In this document: in pieces, positions 17,807 through 26,878 of the stretch | Position numbering within the stretch: the stretch's first letter is position 1 | Layout: each line of letters begins with the position of its first letter | Assembly: GCF_000423545.1 (NCBI RefSeq) | Contig: NZ_KE384031.1 | Span: 93,492 to 157,491, forward strand | DNA from: Metapseudomonas resinovorans DSM 21078 | GTDB taxonomy: Bacteria > Pseudomonadota > Gammaproteobacteria > Pseudomonadales > Pseudomonadaceae | Direction of reading: 5' to 3' | Length of the DNA: 64,000 nucleotides | Made by a program: the position numbers and the translations under genes | Notes under the pieces: model-generated | The model's input: only the letters and a program-made list of their open reading frames with translations | What the model was told of the DNA's origin: nothing | Databases searched by the model: none

Positions 17807-18389
17807 GTACCGACGGCCTGACTTTAGGTAGCTGTACAACGGCCAGGACGTAGAGATTGTCCTCTAATGCTTCGAGCACGATGGCCTCAGGTAGCTGGTC
17901 TACGTTCATTGAGGATGGTGGCCATGTTTGATGCCACGCCCCCCTGGCATCCAGGTAACTAAAATGGGCATCCGCTGGCAGCGACGAAACTGACCAACGG
18001 CTGTCCAACAGCGGACGCACGTATATCAGCTCCGCATCTCGCCCTTGGCCCCGCGCTTCGATACGAAACGCAAACGGCTGGGGAATACCCTGTCGACGGT
18101 CCACGGTGCCCAGAGAGACAGCTTCGAAACTGAGCTCGTCCCCACGTAAACGCATCGCAACATCCCCCTGTTCAGGAGCGACGAGGTTCCGCACGGCATC
18201 CAGGAACCAGCCATGGGCAAGCGTCTCCACTCGTTTGCTGCCCGCATGCAGGTGAAACGTACTATTGACCTTGCCGATGTAGGTCAGCGCCTGCATGAGA
18301 AGTGCGCTGACGAGCGAGACCAGCATGAGGACCACCAACACCTCAAGTAGCGTGAACGCAGACTGTTTGCAGACCCGTCGTTCCATCAT
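17796..18389 (-). CDS. gspJ: Type II secretion minor pseudopilin GspJ
   Basis: A 197-residue pseudopilin with a type IV pilin-like N-terminus, FTLLEVLVVLMLVSLVSALLMQA, carrying Glu at +5. The residue before the cleavage site is Ala (KQSAFTLLE) rather than the near-invariant Gly, unlike GspG, GspH, GspI and GspK here. Downstream regions (RRQGIPQPFAFRIEARG; ELIYVRPLLDSRW) fit the GspJ beta domain. ATGA-type overlap of 4 bp with gspI. It should join GspI and GspK at the pseudopilus tip. Confidence 0.87.
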   Translation of the reverse strand: MMERRVCKQSAFTLLEVLVVLMLVSLVSALLMQALTYIGKVNSTFHLHAGSKRVETLAHGWFLDAVRNLVAPEQGDVAMRLRGDELSFEAVSLGTVDRRQGIPQPFAFRIEARGQGRDAELIYVRPLLDSRWSVSSLPADAHFSYLDARGAWHQTWPPSSMNVDQLPEAIVLEALEDNLYVLAVVQLPKVRPSVHEH

Positions 18390-18811
18390 CCGTCTCCAGA
18401 ACGGCTGGCTACCCGCACATGGCCGACCTTTTCAAGGCGAAAGCGAAAAAGAAGCTCGTCCCGCGCTCGCACTTGCGTTTCGACGCGAAACAGCTGGGCG
18501 TCGTAGATGCCGGGCTGGGCACCATGACGACTAACTACGGGTTTGGGCGTTGAACGAGGCGAACTTTGCCAACTCAGCAGGTAGTGCCCCAACCGAACTT
18601 CTCCATTGGGGTCTTGCATCGGATTCAGCGTTTCCAGGTACGCCATTGCAACCTGGGCAGCCTCAATCCGTTCCTCGGCGGCCTCGACTCGCTGCAAGCT
18701 TCTGAAACCGGAGTTGAGCCATGCCAGCAACGCGCCGCCCACTACAGCCAGCAATGTCATCGCCACGACGGCCTCAAGAAGTGTGAATCCCGCCTGGTGC
18801 GAAGCTCTCAT
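18386..18811 (-). CDS. gspI: Type II secretion minor pseudopilin GspI
   Basis: A 141-residue pseudopilin. The leader MRASHQAG precedes FTLLEAVVAMTLLAVVGGALLAW, with Gly at -1 and Glu at +5. The soluble part (AYDAQLFRVETQVRARDELLF-type strands near the C-terminus) is the short GspI beta sheet. The start overlaps gspH by 4 bp and the end overlaps gspJ by 4 bp, so the three are translationally coupled. Confidence 0.85.
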   Translation of the reverse strand: MRASHQAGFTLLEAVVAMTLLAVVGGALLAWLNSGFRSLQRVEAAEERIEAAQVAMAYLETLNPMQDPNGEVRLGHYLLSWQSSPRSTPKPVVSRHGAQPGIYDAQLFRVETQVRARDELLFRFRLEKVGHVRVASRSGDG

Positions 18812-19215
18812 GGAAGCCCTTGCGGAGCGCAGAATGGCGGGTCCAACCGGACATCACGTGGCAGGCCATCGTGAATGATCCGCAAACTGCCGCCGAGACA
18901 GACCCCATTGGCCAGATAGCGCACGGGAGGTTCCGCGACGATCAACCAACCGGTAGGCACCTGCAACATCTCCGCGCGCGACGCGCCATCTGCATCGATG
19001 GTCAGCTCCCTCCCGTCGTTGCGTACTCGGAGGCCCAGGCTTTGAAGTTGCTCCTGAATATCCTGCAGAGCCACCCGACGAGACCAGGCCGACTGCATGT
19101 TTGCCAACCCTGGCAGCACGACCGCAGCGATAGCCGCGACCAAGGCGAGCACGACCAGCAGCTCAAGCAAGGTAAACCCTCGCACCCGATCAGCGCTGCG
19201 GCAGGTAGCCAACAT
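18808..19215 (-). CDS. gspH: Type II secretion minor pseudopilin GspH
   Basis: About 135 residues from the ATG at 19215; an ATG at 19221 is an equal alternative and the long ORF upstream is an artefact over gspG. The N-terminus is RVRGFTLLELLVVLALVAAIAAVVLPG, with Gly at -1 and Glu at +5. The remainder (QSLGLRVRNDGRELTIDADG; VRYLANGVCLGGSLRI) is a compact beta domain as in GspH. It overlaps the end of gspG by about 26 bp. It connects the major pseudopilin shaft to the tip complex. Confidence 0.85.
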   Translation of the reverse strand: MLATCRSADRVRGFTLLELLVVLALVAAIAAVVLPGLANMQSAWSRRVALQDIQEQLQSLGLRVRNDGRELTIDADGASRAEMLQVPTGWLIVAEPPVRYLANGVCLGGSLRIIHDGLPRDVRLDPPFCAPQGLP

Positions 19216-19624
19216 CGGCATCCAGCCCGTCACCACCAGGCTGCCCATCTGCTCCCAGACTGAACAGAGTGAACGGTTGCTCGGTACTTGATCTATCGCT
19301 GTAAACGTAGGGGCGGTTCCACGGATCCAGCGGCACGCCCCCCTCCAGGTAGGGGCCTTTCCAAAATGCCTTGATGCGCTCATCGGCCGGTGGAGCATTG
19401 AGCAGTCCAAGCCCTTCCTGCTCGCTCGGAAGGCGACCGATATCCAGGCGCATGGTTAGCAACGCCCCCTTGAGCATCTTTACCTGGGTATCGGCGGTCT
19501 GCGCCTTGGCCTTGTCCGCCTGACTGAACAGACGCGGCCCCACAAGCCCCATCAATAGACCGATGATCACTAGCACCACGATCATCTCGAGAAGGGTAAA
19601 ACCTCGTTGTGCCACTTTGCTCAT
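19190..19624 (-). CDS. gspG: Type II secretion major pseudopilin GspG
   Basis: A 144-residue major pseudopilin, the usual length. The leader MSKVAQRG precedes FTLLEMIVVLVIIGLLMGLVGPR. The C-terminal part has the conserved LPSEQEGLGLL, WKGPYLEGGVPLDPWNRPYVY and SLGADGQPGGDG segments, including the calcium-binding loop. It forms the pseudopilus shaft. No prepilin peptidase gene is in the operon, so processing must rely on one elsewhere (PilD/XcpA in pseudomonads). Confidence 0.95.
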   Translation of the reverse strand: MSKVAQRGFTLLEMIVVLVIIGLLMGLVGPRLFSQADKAKAQTADTQVKMLKGALLTMRLDIGRLPSEQEGLGLLNAPPADERIKAFWKGPYLEGGVPLDPWNRPYVYSDRSSTEQPFTLFSLGADGQPGGDGLDADVGYLPQR

Positions 19625-19712
19625 ACCGATTCCGCAGATGTTTCCGCCTTCCGACGGGATTCAAATTGCCGGTCGCTCCCGCGAACGAAGCGGGGCAGCT
19701 TGCAATCGATAC

Positions 19713-20900
19713 CTAGAGCGCCATGTCATTGGCGCTAGTGATGGCCAAGACAACACCAGTGATGATCAAACCAAACACGGAGCCAATCAGCAGAATGGCC
19801 AGCGGCTCGATCAGCACCAGGGTCTTCTTCATCCGGCCCCGACCGGCTTCTTCATACAGCGTTGCCAGACTCAGCAGCATCTCAGCGAGTTGCCCGGAAG
19901 CCTCTCCAACACGAACCAGGTTTGCGCCAATGGCCGTGATAGCCTGGCGCTCTTCAAGCGCCACAGACAGAGCAGTGCCGCCCCTCACATCCTGGGTAAC
20001 ACGCTCCAGCACCTGGCGCTGTCGAGCGATGCGCATCCCTCCACCAGCCAATTCCAGGGCATCGACCAGCGCGACGCGGTTTCCCAGAAGCGTTCCAAGC
20101 ACCTTGGACCATTGCGCGATCTCTGCCTGGAGCAGCCACTCACCAACCAGTGGCACCCTCGCCAGTTGATCGAAGGCCCAGTCCCGCAATCGCTCGTTAC
20201 TCAGGCCCATCGCGACTCCGACGCACAAGCCCAGGACGATTAACATCAACAGGCCGGCATTCCCGTTGCTCCATACCCCAGTGCTCAGCACTATCCAAGC
20301 CAACCAGGGAAGTTCGACCACTTCATCGAGCAGGTTGGCAAACTTGGGAACGACAAATACGAACAAGGTCGCTATCGCAAGCAAACCGCTCAAGACCAGG
20401 ATGCTCGGATACACCAATGCCCCAGTGATCTCCGCACGAGTACGCCTTTCGTACTCCAGCTGCTGGGCGCAGTCGCGTAGCGCCCCGGCCAGGTCGCCAG
20501 TCAGTTCGCCAGCGGCCACGAGCTGGTAGACGTACTTAGGCAAGGGCAGTCCGGATGCCTCTAGTACAGCGGGAAACGATTGCCCACTTCGCAAGCCGCT
20601 TCCGATGACCTCCAACGCAGCCGCCAGGACGGGATGGTGTGCAGTCCGCTCCTGAGCCGCCACAGCTTCCGCTAGCGTCACTCCTGCAGCGAGCAGAGTC
20701 GCAAGTTCATGGAAGGCCATGTTCAACTCCTCAGCACGCAGATGGCGACGACGGCCAAGCGCCCGCCTCTTCTGCTCCAGGCGGAGTGGTGTCAATCCCT
20801 GGTTCTGCAATTGCCGCAGCGCGTCCTGCCGAGAGGGAAGATTGAGTTCGCCGGTGAATCGCCGACCGTTCCGATCGATGGCCTCATAGATGAAGGTCAT
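19713..20900 (-). CDS. gspF: Type II secretion inner-membrane platform protein GspF
   Basis: About 395 residues from the ATG at 20900 (a GTG at 20912 also possible). It opens FIYEAIDRNGRRFTGELN. Two repeated cytoplasmic helical bundles (about 65-170 and 270-370), each followed by membrane helices, match GspF/PilC; the GERTAHHPVLA-like and VRVGEASGQLAEML segments are the paired repeats. It is the polytopic hub on which GspE acts. The start lies 5 bp from the gspE stop, so coupling is likely. Confidence 0.93.
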   Translation of the reverse strand: MTFIYEAIDRNGRRFTGELNLPSRQDALRQLQNQGLTPLRLEQKRRALGRRRHLRAEELNMAFHELATLLAAGVTLAEAVAAQERTAHHPVLAAALEVIGSGLRSGQSFPAVLEASGLPLPKYVYQLVAAGELTGDLAGALRDCAQQLEYERRTRAEITGALVYPSILVLSGLLAIATLFVFVVPKFANLLDEVVELPWLAWIVLSTGVWSNGNAGLLMLIVLGLCVGVAMGLSNERLRDWAFDQLARVPLVGEWLLQAEIAQWSKVLGTLLGNRVALVDALELAGGGMRIARQRQVLERVTQDVRGGTALSVALEERQAITAIGANLVRVGEASGQLAEMLLSLATLYEEAGRGRMKKTLVLIEPLAILLIGSVFGLIITGVVLAITSANDMAL

Positions 20901-20904
20901 GAGA

Positions 20905-22620
20905 TCAACCACTGGTTACACGACGAACTTCATCGAGACAGGTTTCGCCGAGCCAGGCCTTCAAGAGGCCGTCGCCTCGAAGATTTCGCATGCCCTGCTC
21001 GTAGGCCAAACGCCGCAGTTGCTCGGCAGTTGCTCGCTGTACGATCAGTTCGCGCATTTCCGGAGTCAGATCAACCAACTCATAGATTCCAAGGCGCCCA
21101 CGGTAGCCGGTACCTTCGCAACGCTCACAACCACGAGCCCGTTTCCACCGCGCCGATTGCCCTGGAAATAATCGGGCAGCGACCACGCGAGTGTCTTCCA
21201 GCTCCGCGTCGCCAATGCTCGGAGCGCACGTTTCCGCGCAGTACTGGCAGAGCCTGCGGACGAGGCGCTGGGCCTGAACCCCGCGCACCGGAGAGGCTAC
21301 GAGAAATGGCTCGACACCCATGTCCACGAGGCGGGTGAAGGCACTTACCGAGTCGTTGGTGTGGAGGGTCGAGAACACCAGATGGCCGGTCAGGGAAGAC
21401 TGCACAGCAATCTCTGCGGTTTCCAGGTCACGAATCTCACCGATCATGATGACGTCCGGGTCCTGACGGAGAATCGAACGTAGCGCTGCGGCGAAGGTCA
21501 GGCCAATATCGGCGTGGGCCTGTACCTGGGTGATGTTGGGTACCTGGTACTCGACCGGATCTTCCACCGTGATGATCTTGCGCACACCATCGTTGATCTC
21601 CTCAAGGGTACCGTAGAGGGTGGTCGACTTGCCGGATCCGGTAGGTCCGGTAACCAGGATGATGCCGTGGGGCTCCGCTATCCATTCGCGCAGGATGCCC
21701 AGATGATCTGGCAACATGCCCAAACGATCTAGTCGCAAGGATTCACGTTCCTTGGGCAGCAACCGCATCACGACTGATTCCCCATGGACACCGGGCAATG
21801 TCGAGACGCGCACATCCAGTTCGGTGCCGCTGACGCGAATGCTCATGCGCCCATCCTGCGGAAGTCGACGCTCGGCAATATCGATGGCGGAAATCAGCTT
21901 GATCCGCGAAACCACGGCAGCAAATCGCTCGCGCGGCAAGTTGAGTTGTTCCTGCAACACGCCATCAATCCGGAATCGAATGCGGAAATCGAATTCACGC
22001 GGCTCGATATGGATATCCGACGAGCGTTTCTCGATAGCCTGCCCCATCACGTTGTTGACCAGCTCGACTATCGGAGCCTCCTCAGCCATTTCGCGCAAAT
22101 GGCGCACGTCGTCACGGCCGTCCCCCCCCTGGATAGCCCCTTGGCGGGCGAGATCGAGACAGCGTTCAAGCCAGGCGTCCATATCCTGGGCTCGACACAG
22201 CACCGGTCGTATGGCCCGTCCCGGATAGAAATACTGGAGGGTTTCCGGGATCGAAGGCGAAAGCGGATCTCGGGCGGCGAACAGCAGTTGTTCACCGTCC
22301 TCCCACACCACCACTTGCTCCTCCACGAACCAATCGGAGTTGATCGGGGAGGTTTGCAGGAACGCCGTAATCACTTGTTCCGAAGGCGGCTCGAGGTGCT
22401 CCCCCACCAACGGCATCTGCAATTGCTCGGCCAGAACTTGAAGCAACGCGCTTTCCGCAAGCGCACCGGAACGCACCAGTATGCCTCCCAATCGCCCACC
22501 GACCTTGCGCTGCATGGCCAGGGCACGGTCGAGCTCTTGCTGGTTCACCAGCCCACGTTCGAGTAGCCGCTGCCCAAGCGACCGCCACTGCAAAAGCGCC
22601 TGCTGGGAATCAAAGGACAT
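20905..22620 (-). CDS. gspE: Type II secretion ATPase GspE
   Basis: About 571 residues. The ATG at 22620 follows AGGAAGG at ideal spacing and is preferred over an upstream alternative at 22641; it overlaps the ABC permease by 11 bp. N-terminal domain about 1-130. The ATPase core has Walker A GPTGSGKSTTLYG, an Asp box with TVEDPVEYQVPN, a Walker B region DPDVIMIGEIRD and a His box TGHLVFSTLHTND. A tetracysteine zinc motif (CQYC, later CERC) precedes the C-terminal GRLGIYELV. It powers pseudopilus assembly from the cytoplasmic face. Confidence 0.96.
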   Translation of the reverse strand: MSFDSQQALLQWRSLGQRLLERGLVNQQELDRALAMQRKVGGRLGGILVRSGALAESALLQVLAEQLQMPLVGEHLEPPSEQVITAFLQTSPINSDWFVEEQVVVWEDGEQLLFAARDPLSPSIPETLQYFYPGRAIRPVLCRAQDMDAWLERCLDLARQGAIQGGDGRDDVRHLREMAEEAPIVELVNNVMGQAIEKRSSDIHIEPREFDFRIRFRIDGVLQEQLNLPRERFAAVVSRIKLISAIDIAERRLPQDGRMSIRVSGTELDVRVSTLPGVHGESVVMRLLPKERESLRLDRLGMLPDHLGILREWIAEPHGIILVTGPTGSGKSTTLYGTLEEINDGVRKIITVEDPVEYQVPNITQVQAHADIGLTFAAALRSILRQDPDVIMIGEIRDLETAEIAVQSSLTGHLVFSTLHTNDSVSAFTRLVDMGVEPFLVASPVRGVQAQRLVRRLCQYCAETCAPSIGDAELEDTRVVAARLFPGQSARWKRARGCERCEGTGYRGRLGIYELVDLTPEMRELIVQRATAEQLRRLAYEQGMRNLRGDGLLKAWLGETCLDEVRRVTSG

Positions 22621-23413
22621 CGGCAAAACCTTCCTGGACACGACGGAACCAGGTCAAACCAAGCAGGAACACCAGCGTCGACACAGCACAGTAGAGCGCA
22701 ATGACACCGAGCTCTGGCAGCGGCGAGTCGAACAACACGGCACGAACCATTTCCACCGGGACAGTCAGCGGGTTCATGTACAGGTATGGCTGCACAGCAG
22801 GCGGCAGCGAGCTGAGCGGATAGAAGACAGGGCTGATGAACAGCAGGAGGATCAGGAGGAACTGGACGAACTGGCCAGTATCGCGAACGTAGACGCCGAG
22901 TCCGGATAGGAACCAGGCCAGCCCCGTTACGCAAAGCAGGAATGGCAGGAGCATCAGCGGCAGCAGGATAACCGGCCACCCCGGCGCGACGCCCTTGATG
23001 ACGAGAAAGACGATAAGTACCAGGTAGCCCAGCGCCGAATTGATGAAGGCAGCCAGTATGGGGGTGACGGGAAGGATCTCAAGCGGGAAGACCAGTTTCT
23101 TCACCAGGTTGACGTTACCTGGAATGATGCCTGGGGCCCTGGAAAGACCCTCGGCGAGAATGCCGTTGAGCAGGAGCCCAGCGAAAAGCGTCAGCGCAAA
23201 GGAAAAGGTGTCCTGGTCGCTTCCCCAGCGCGACTTGAGCACCACGCCGAAGACGAAAGTGTAGATCAGGAGCAGTAGAACGGGCGAAACGATGATCCAG
23301 ATGCGCCCCATTACTGCATCCCGATAGCGCGACTCAACTTCACGCCTCGTCATGGCGAGCAAGAGCTCCATGCGAAGTGCAAGCACGTCTGGCAGCGGGG
23401 GAAGCAGGTTCAA
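22610..23413 (-). CDS. ABC-2 type permease (polysaccharide/Wzm-like) without an ATPase partner
   Basis: About 267 residues with six predicted membrane helices. It starts at a TTG (23413) preceded by AGGAG at 9 nt; an ATG at 23371 has no ribosome site. The sequence MTRREVESRYRDAVMGRIWIIVSPVLLLLIYTFVF, the LSRAPGIIPGNVNLVKKLVFPLE loop and SPVFYPLSSLPPAVQPYLYMNPL are hallmarks of the Wzm/KpsM/TagG permease family. Such permeases need a Wzt-type ATPase, but none is encoded nearby. The gene is translationally coupled to gspE and is the first gene of the type II secretion operon. Confidence 0.87.
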   Translation of the reverse strand: MNLLPPLPDVLALRMELLLAMTRREVESRYRDAVMGRIWIIVSPVLLLLIYTFVFGVVLKSRWGSDQDTFSFALTLFAGLLLNGILAEGLSRAPGIIPGNVNLVKKLVFPLEILPVTPILAAFINSALGYLVLIVFLVIKGVAPGWPVILLPLMLLPFLLCVTGLAWFLSGLGVYVRDTGQFVQFLLILLLFISPVFYPLSSLPPAVQPYLYMNPLTVPVEMVRAVLFDSPLPELGVIALYCAVSTLVFLLGLTWFRRVQEGFADVL

Positions 23414-23709
23414 GGCGCAGATCTCCTGGCCACCCGTCACAGGTAGCGGCTCTTTTGAGGCCAGGGAATATGCGAAATTCGCGCATCCGACACCATCGGC
23501 AGCCGCCCCTGACGATTGGCGACTTTTCCGACTACGTCGACGGAACGTTCCAAGGAGCACCTATTCGATGCGCTGCCACCCCGAATGATTCAGTTGCATG
23601 GAAACGCTGAAGGCATGGAACCTGTCCAATTACCCAGTCCGGCCATCCCCGTGCGGTGATGCTGCGAAACCCAAGAAGCGAATCAAGCGCACGGTCCCGC
23701 CCAAACACC
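23414..23709. other. Non-coding stretch upstream of the type II secretion operon
   Basis: About 300 bases between arfB and the ABC permease contain no gene with support. Small ORFs on the plus strand here have no recognisable features. The region should hold the promoter of the permease-gsp operon, but no convincing -35/-10 pair or terminator was seen. Confidence 0.4.
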
Positions 23710-24123
23710 TCAGTAATCCACCTTGCCCCGCCCTGCCTTGACCGCTCCGCGCTTGGCCTTGCCTTCCAGGCGCCGTTTCTTCGAACCCAGCGTGGGCTTG
23801 GTCGGCCGCCGCGCCTTTTCCACTTTGGCCACGCTGCGGATCAGTTCCGCCAGGCGCTCCAGGGCGTCCGCGCGATTCTGTTCCTGGGTGCGGTATTGCT
23901 GCGCCTTGATGACGATGACGCCTTCGCTGGTGATGCGATTGTCACGCAGCGCCAGCAGCCGTTCCTTGTAGAAGGGCGGCAAGGACGAGGCATTGATATC
24001 GAAGCGCAGGTGCATTGCGCTGGACACCTTGTTGACGTTCTGCCCACCCGCGCCCTGGGCGCGGATGGCGGTCAGCTCGATTTCGTCGTCGGGCAGGTGA
24101 ACGGTATTGGAGATAAGCAGCAT
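23710..24123 (-). CDS. arfB: Alternative ribosome-rescue factor ArfB (YaeJ), peptidyl-tRNA hydrolase
   Basis: A 137-residue protein starting [11 protein letters not shown] at 24123; the ORF extends further but the family starts here. It carries the release-factor GGQ motif ([12 protein letters not shown]), which triggers peptidyl-tRNA hydrolysis, and a basic C-terminal tail ([23 protein letters not shown]) that inserts into the empty mRNA channel of stalled ribosomes. It is a single-gene unit as far as can be seen, 56 bp downstream of fruA on the same strand. Confidence 0.93.
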   Translation of the reverse strand: MLLISNTVHLPDDEIELTAIRAQGAGGQNVNKVSSAMHLRFDINASSLPPFYKERLLALRDNRITSEGVIVIKAQQYRTQEQNRADALERLAELIRSVAKVEKARRPTKPTLGSKKRRLEGKAKRGAVKAGRGKVDY

Positions 24124-24179
24124 GGCAAAGGCAGTCGCAGGACAATCCGCAGGATGGGTGGACTCCATCCTACAGGTCC

Positions 24180-25925
24180 TCAGGCGGTGCGGCTGCCTTC
24201 CAGCACCATCTCCTGCTCAGCGCCGCGCTTGAGCAACGCATAGAGCACGCCAGTTACCAGGCTGCCGGCGACTATCGCCAGCAGGTAGAGCAGCGCGTGG
24301 TTGATGGCATTGGGGATCAGCAGCACGAACAGGCCGCCGTGGGGCGCCATCAGCTTGCAGCCGAAGTACATGGACAGCGCCCCGGTCAGGGCACCGCCGG
24401 CGATGCTGGCGGGGATCACCCGCAGCGGGTCCTTGGCGGCGAAGGGGATGGCACCCTCGGAGATGAAACAGAGCCCCAGTACCAATGCCGCCTTGCCCGC
24501 CTCACGCTCGCTCTGGGCGAACTTGCGGCGCATCAGCAGGGTGGCAATGCCCATGCCGATGGGCGGCACCATGCCGGCCGCCATGGTGGCCGCCATCGGC
24601 GCGTAGCTCTGGGATGCCAGCAGGCCCACTGAGAACGCGTACGCGGCCTTGTTGATCGGGCCGCCGAGGTCCACGCACATCATCCCGCCCAGCAACAGGC
24701 CGAGGAGAATCGCGTTGGAGGTGCCCATGTTGTCGAGGAAATGGGTGAGGCTGGTGAGCATGCCGGCTACCGGCTTGCCGACGACGTAGATCATCACCAG
24801 ACCGGTGAACAGGCTGGCAAGCAGCGGGATGATCAGGATCGGCTTCAGCGCCTCGACGCTCTGCGGCAACCTCAGATGGCGATTGATGGCCCGCGCCGAA
24901 TAGCCAGCCAGGAAACCCGCGATGATGCCGCCGATGAACCCCGCGCCCAGGGTGCTGGCCAAAAGCCCGCCGATCATGCCCGGAGCCAGGCCCGGTCGGT
25001 CGGCGATGGAGTAAGCGATATAGCCCGCCAACAACGGCACCATCAGCTTGAACGCCGCCTCGCCGCCGATCTGCATCAACGAGGCCGCCAAGGTGCCCTC
25101 CTCCTTGAACGCCTCGATGCCGAAGACGAAAGACAACGCGATCAGCAAGCCCCCCGCCACCACCATCGGCAGCATGTAGGAGACTCCGGTAAGCAGATGC
25201 TTGTAGGCCCCCTTGGGCTCGGCCTTGGCCTTGCCCGCCTGGGCTTCCCGACCCGCCTTGCCTTCCAGCAGCTGCCCTTCGCTTACAGCGCGCTTCAGGG
25301 TGGCTTCGGACTGTTTGAGCGCGACGCCGGTGCTGCAGCGAAACACCTTCTTGCCGACGAAACGACCGGTGTCGACTTCGATATCAGTGGCCAGCAGAAC
25401 AGCGTCGGCAGCAGCGATGGCTTCCGGGCTCAACGGATCGCGCGCGCCCACCGAACCCTGGGTTTCCACCTGGAGTTCATAGCCCAGGCGCTGGGCCGCC
25501 TGCTTCAGCGCCTCTGCCGCCATGAAGGTGTGCGCCACGCCCGTGGGGCAAGCCGTCACAGCGACGATGCGCGGGCGCGCGTTGGCGTCGGGTGCGGCAG
25601 CCGCAGCTTCGAGTTCCTGCTCCCGCGCTTCGACAGCGCCGCGCAGGAGGAACGCTTCACTGTCGCGCAGGGCTTCGCTCGGGCTGGCGAGAAAAATGCG
25701 CTTACCGGCGAAGCGGCTGAGGTCCAACGGACCACTGCGCACCACCAGCACCCAGTCGGCGGCGTCGAGCGTGGCAGCGGACAGCTGGTTCTCCGGATGC
25801 TGCGGGTCGACCACCTCGACGCTGGTACTCCAACCCAGACGCTGCGCGGCGGCATCCAGCAGGCGCGCACACAGCACGCTGGTGACCATGCCATTGGGGC
25901 AGGCGGTGACTATGGCGAGTTTCAT
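24180..25925 (-). CDS. fruA: Fructose PTS permease EIIB'BC (FruA)
   Basis: A 581-residue membrane permease. Two EIIB-like domains come first: residues 1-100, with [14 protein letters not shown], and about 120-215, with [17 protein letters not shown], whose Cys takes the phosphate from FruB. The EIIC domain (about 240-570) has nine or ten membrane segments, including [18 protein letters not shown] and the [13 protein letters not shown] substrate region. It imports fructose with phosphorylation to fructose-1-phosphate. The start overlaps the fruK stop by 4 bp. Confidence 0.96.
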   Translation of the reverse strand: MKLAIVTACPNGMVTSVLCARLLDAAAQRLGWSTSVEVVDPQHPENQLSAATLDAADWVLVVRSGPLDLSRFAGKRIFLASPSEALRDSEAFLLRGAVEAREQELEAAAAAPDANARPRIVAVTACPTGVAHTFMAAEALKQAAQRLGYELQVETQGSVGARDPLSPEAIAAADAVLLATDIEVDTGRFVGKKVFRCSTGVALKQSEATLKRAVSEGQLLEGKAGREAQAGKAKAEPKGAYKHLLTGVSYMLPMVVAGGLLIALSFVFGIEAFKEEGTLAASLMQIGGEAAFKLMVPLLAGYIAYSIADRPGLAPGMIGGLLASTLGAGFIGGIIAGFLAGYSARAINRHLRLPQSVEALKPILIIPLLASLFTGLVMIYVVGKPVAGMLTSLTHFLDNMGTSNAILLGLLLGGMMCVDLGGPINKAAYAFSVGLLASQSYAPMAATMAAGMVPPIGMGIATLLMRRKFAQSEREAGKAALVLGLCFISEGAIPFAAKDPLRVIPASIAGGALTGALSMYFGCKLMAPHGGLFVLLIPNAINHALLYLLAIVAGSLVTGVLYALLKRGAEQEMVLEGSRTA

Positions 25926-26878
25926 CGGGACACCTCTTGTTGTTCTGGCAGCGCCTGGACGTCGACGGCGCCTTCGAGCTGTTGCAGTTGCGCGGCATCG
26001 CTGATGCCGAAACCGACCTGGGTTACGGCCTGGGCGGCGATGGCGGTGGCATGGCGCAAGGTGCGCGCCGCCGGCCAGCCACTGAGCAGGCCATGGATCA
26101 TGCCGGCCAGCAGGGAATCGCCCGCGCCCACGGTGCTGGCCACGGTGACCCGTGGCGGCTGGGCATGGAGAGCCACGCCGGGGCCGAACCAGTTCACGCC
26201 ATCGGCGCCTTGGGAGATGACGATGTGCTCGATGCCCATCGCCTGCAGTTGACGGGCTTCCTGCCGCTGGGCCTCCACCCCGGTCAGGTCTCGACGGCCA
26301 ACTTCAGCGAGCTCGTCCGTATTCGGCTTGATCAGCCAGGGCACGGCAAGCAGACCGGCACGCAGGGCTTCGCCGCTGGTGTCCAGGGCGACCTTCAGCC
26401 CATGGCGCTGGAGCCGCACAATCAAGTCAGTCAGGAAATGTGGCTCCACGCCACGAGGCAGGCTGCCGGCCACCACGACCAGGTCATGGCCAGGCGCGAG
26501 GCTATCCAGTTGGAGCAACAGTTCGACCTGGGCCATCGCATCCACCCGCGGACCGGGCCCGTTGATATCGGTGATGCGGCCGTCGACTTCCGCCAGCTTG
26601 ACATTGCTGCGGGTCTCCCCCGGTACGCGGATGAAGGCATCGGTGAAGCCACGCCGAGCAAACAGCGCCTCGAAGGCGTCGGCATTGTCCGCTCCAAGAA
26701 AGCCCGAGACGGTCAGGCTGTGGCCGAGATCGGCCAGTACCTGGGCCACATTCACGCCCTTGCCGGCGGCGTGGCTGGCCTGCTCCAGGCTGCGATTGAC
26801 CTGGCCGGGTTCCAGTCGCTCCAGGCGCAGGGTCAGATCGAGGGCGGGATTCAGGGTCAGGGTCAGGATGCGTGCCAT
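25922..26878 (-). CDS. fruK: 1-phosphofructokinase FruK
   Basis: A 318-residue PfkB-family kinase starting [17 protein letters not shown] at 26878; the ORF runs much further upstream in the fruB region. Signatures: the N-terminal GGKGVNVA-like AAGKGVNVAQVL segment and the C-terminal VASTVGAGDSLLAGM, with the catalytic Asp of the GAGD motif. It phosphorylates fructose-1-phosphate to fructose-1,6-bisphosphate. It overlaps fruB and fruA by a few bases, so the three genes are coupled. Confidence 0.96.
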   Translation of the reverse strand: MARILTLTLNPALDLTLRLERLEPGQVNRSLEQASHAAGKGVNVAQVLADLGHSLTVSGFLGADNADAFEALFARRGFTDAFIRVPGETRSNVKLAEVDGRITDINGPGPRVDAMAQVELLLQLDSLAPGHDLVVVAGSLPRGVEPHFLTDLIVRLQRHGLKVALDTSGEALRAGLLAVPWLIKPNTDELAEVGRRDLTGVEAQRQEARQLQAMGIEHIVISQGADGVNWFGPGVALHAQPPRVTVASTVGAGDSLLAGMIHGLLSGWPAARTLRHATAIAAQAVTQVGFGISDAAQLQQLEGAVDVQALPEQQEVSR

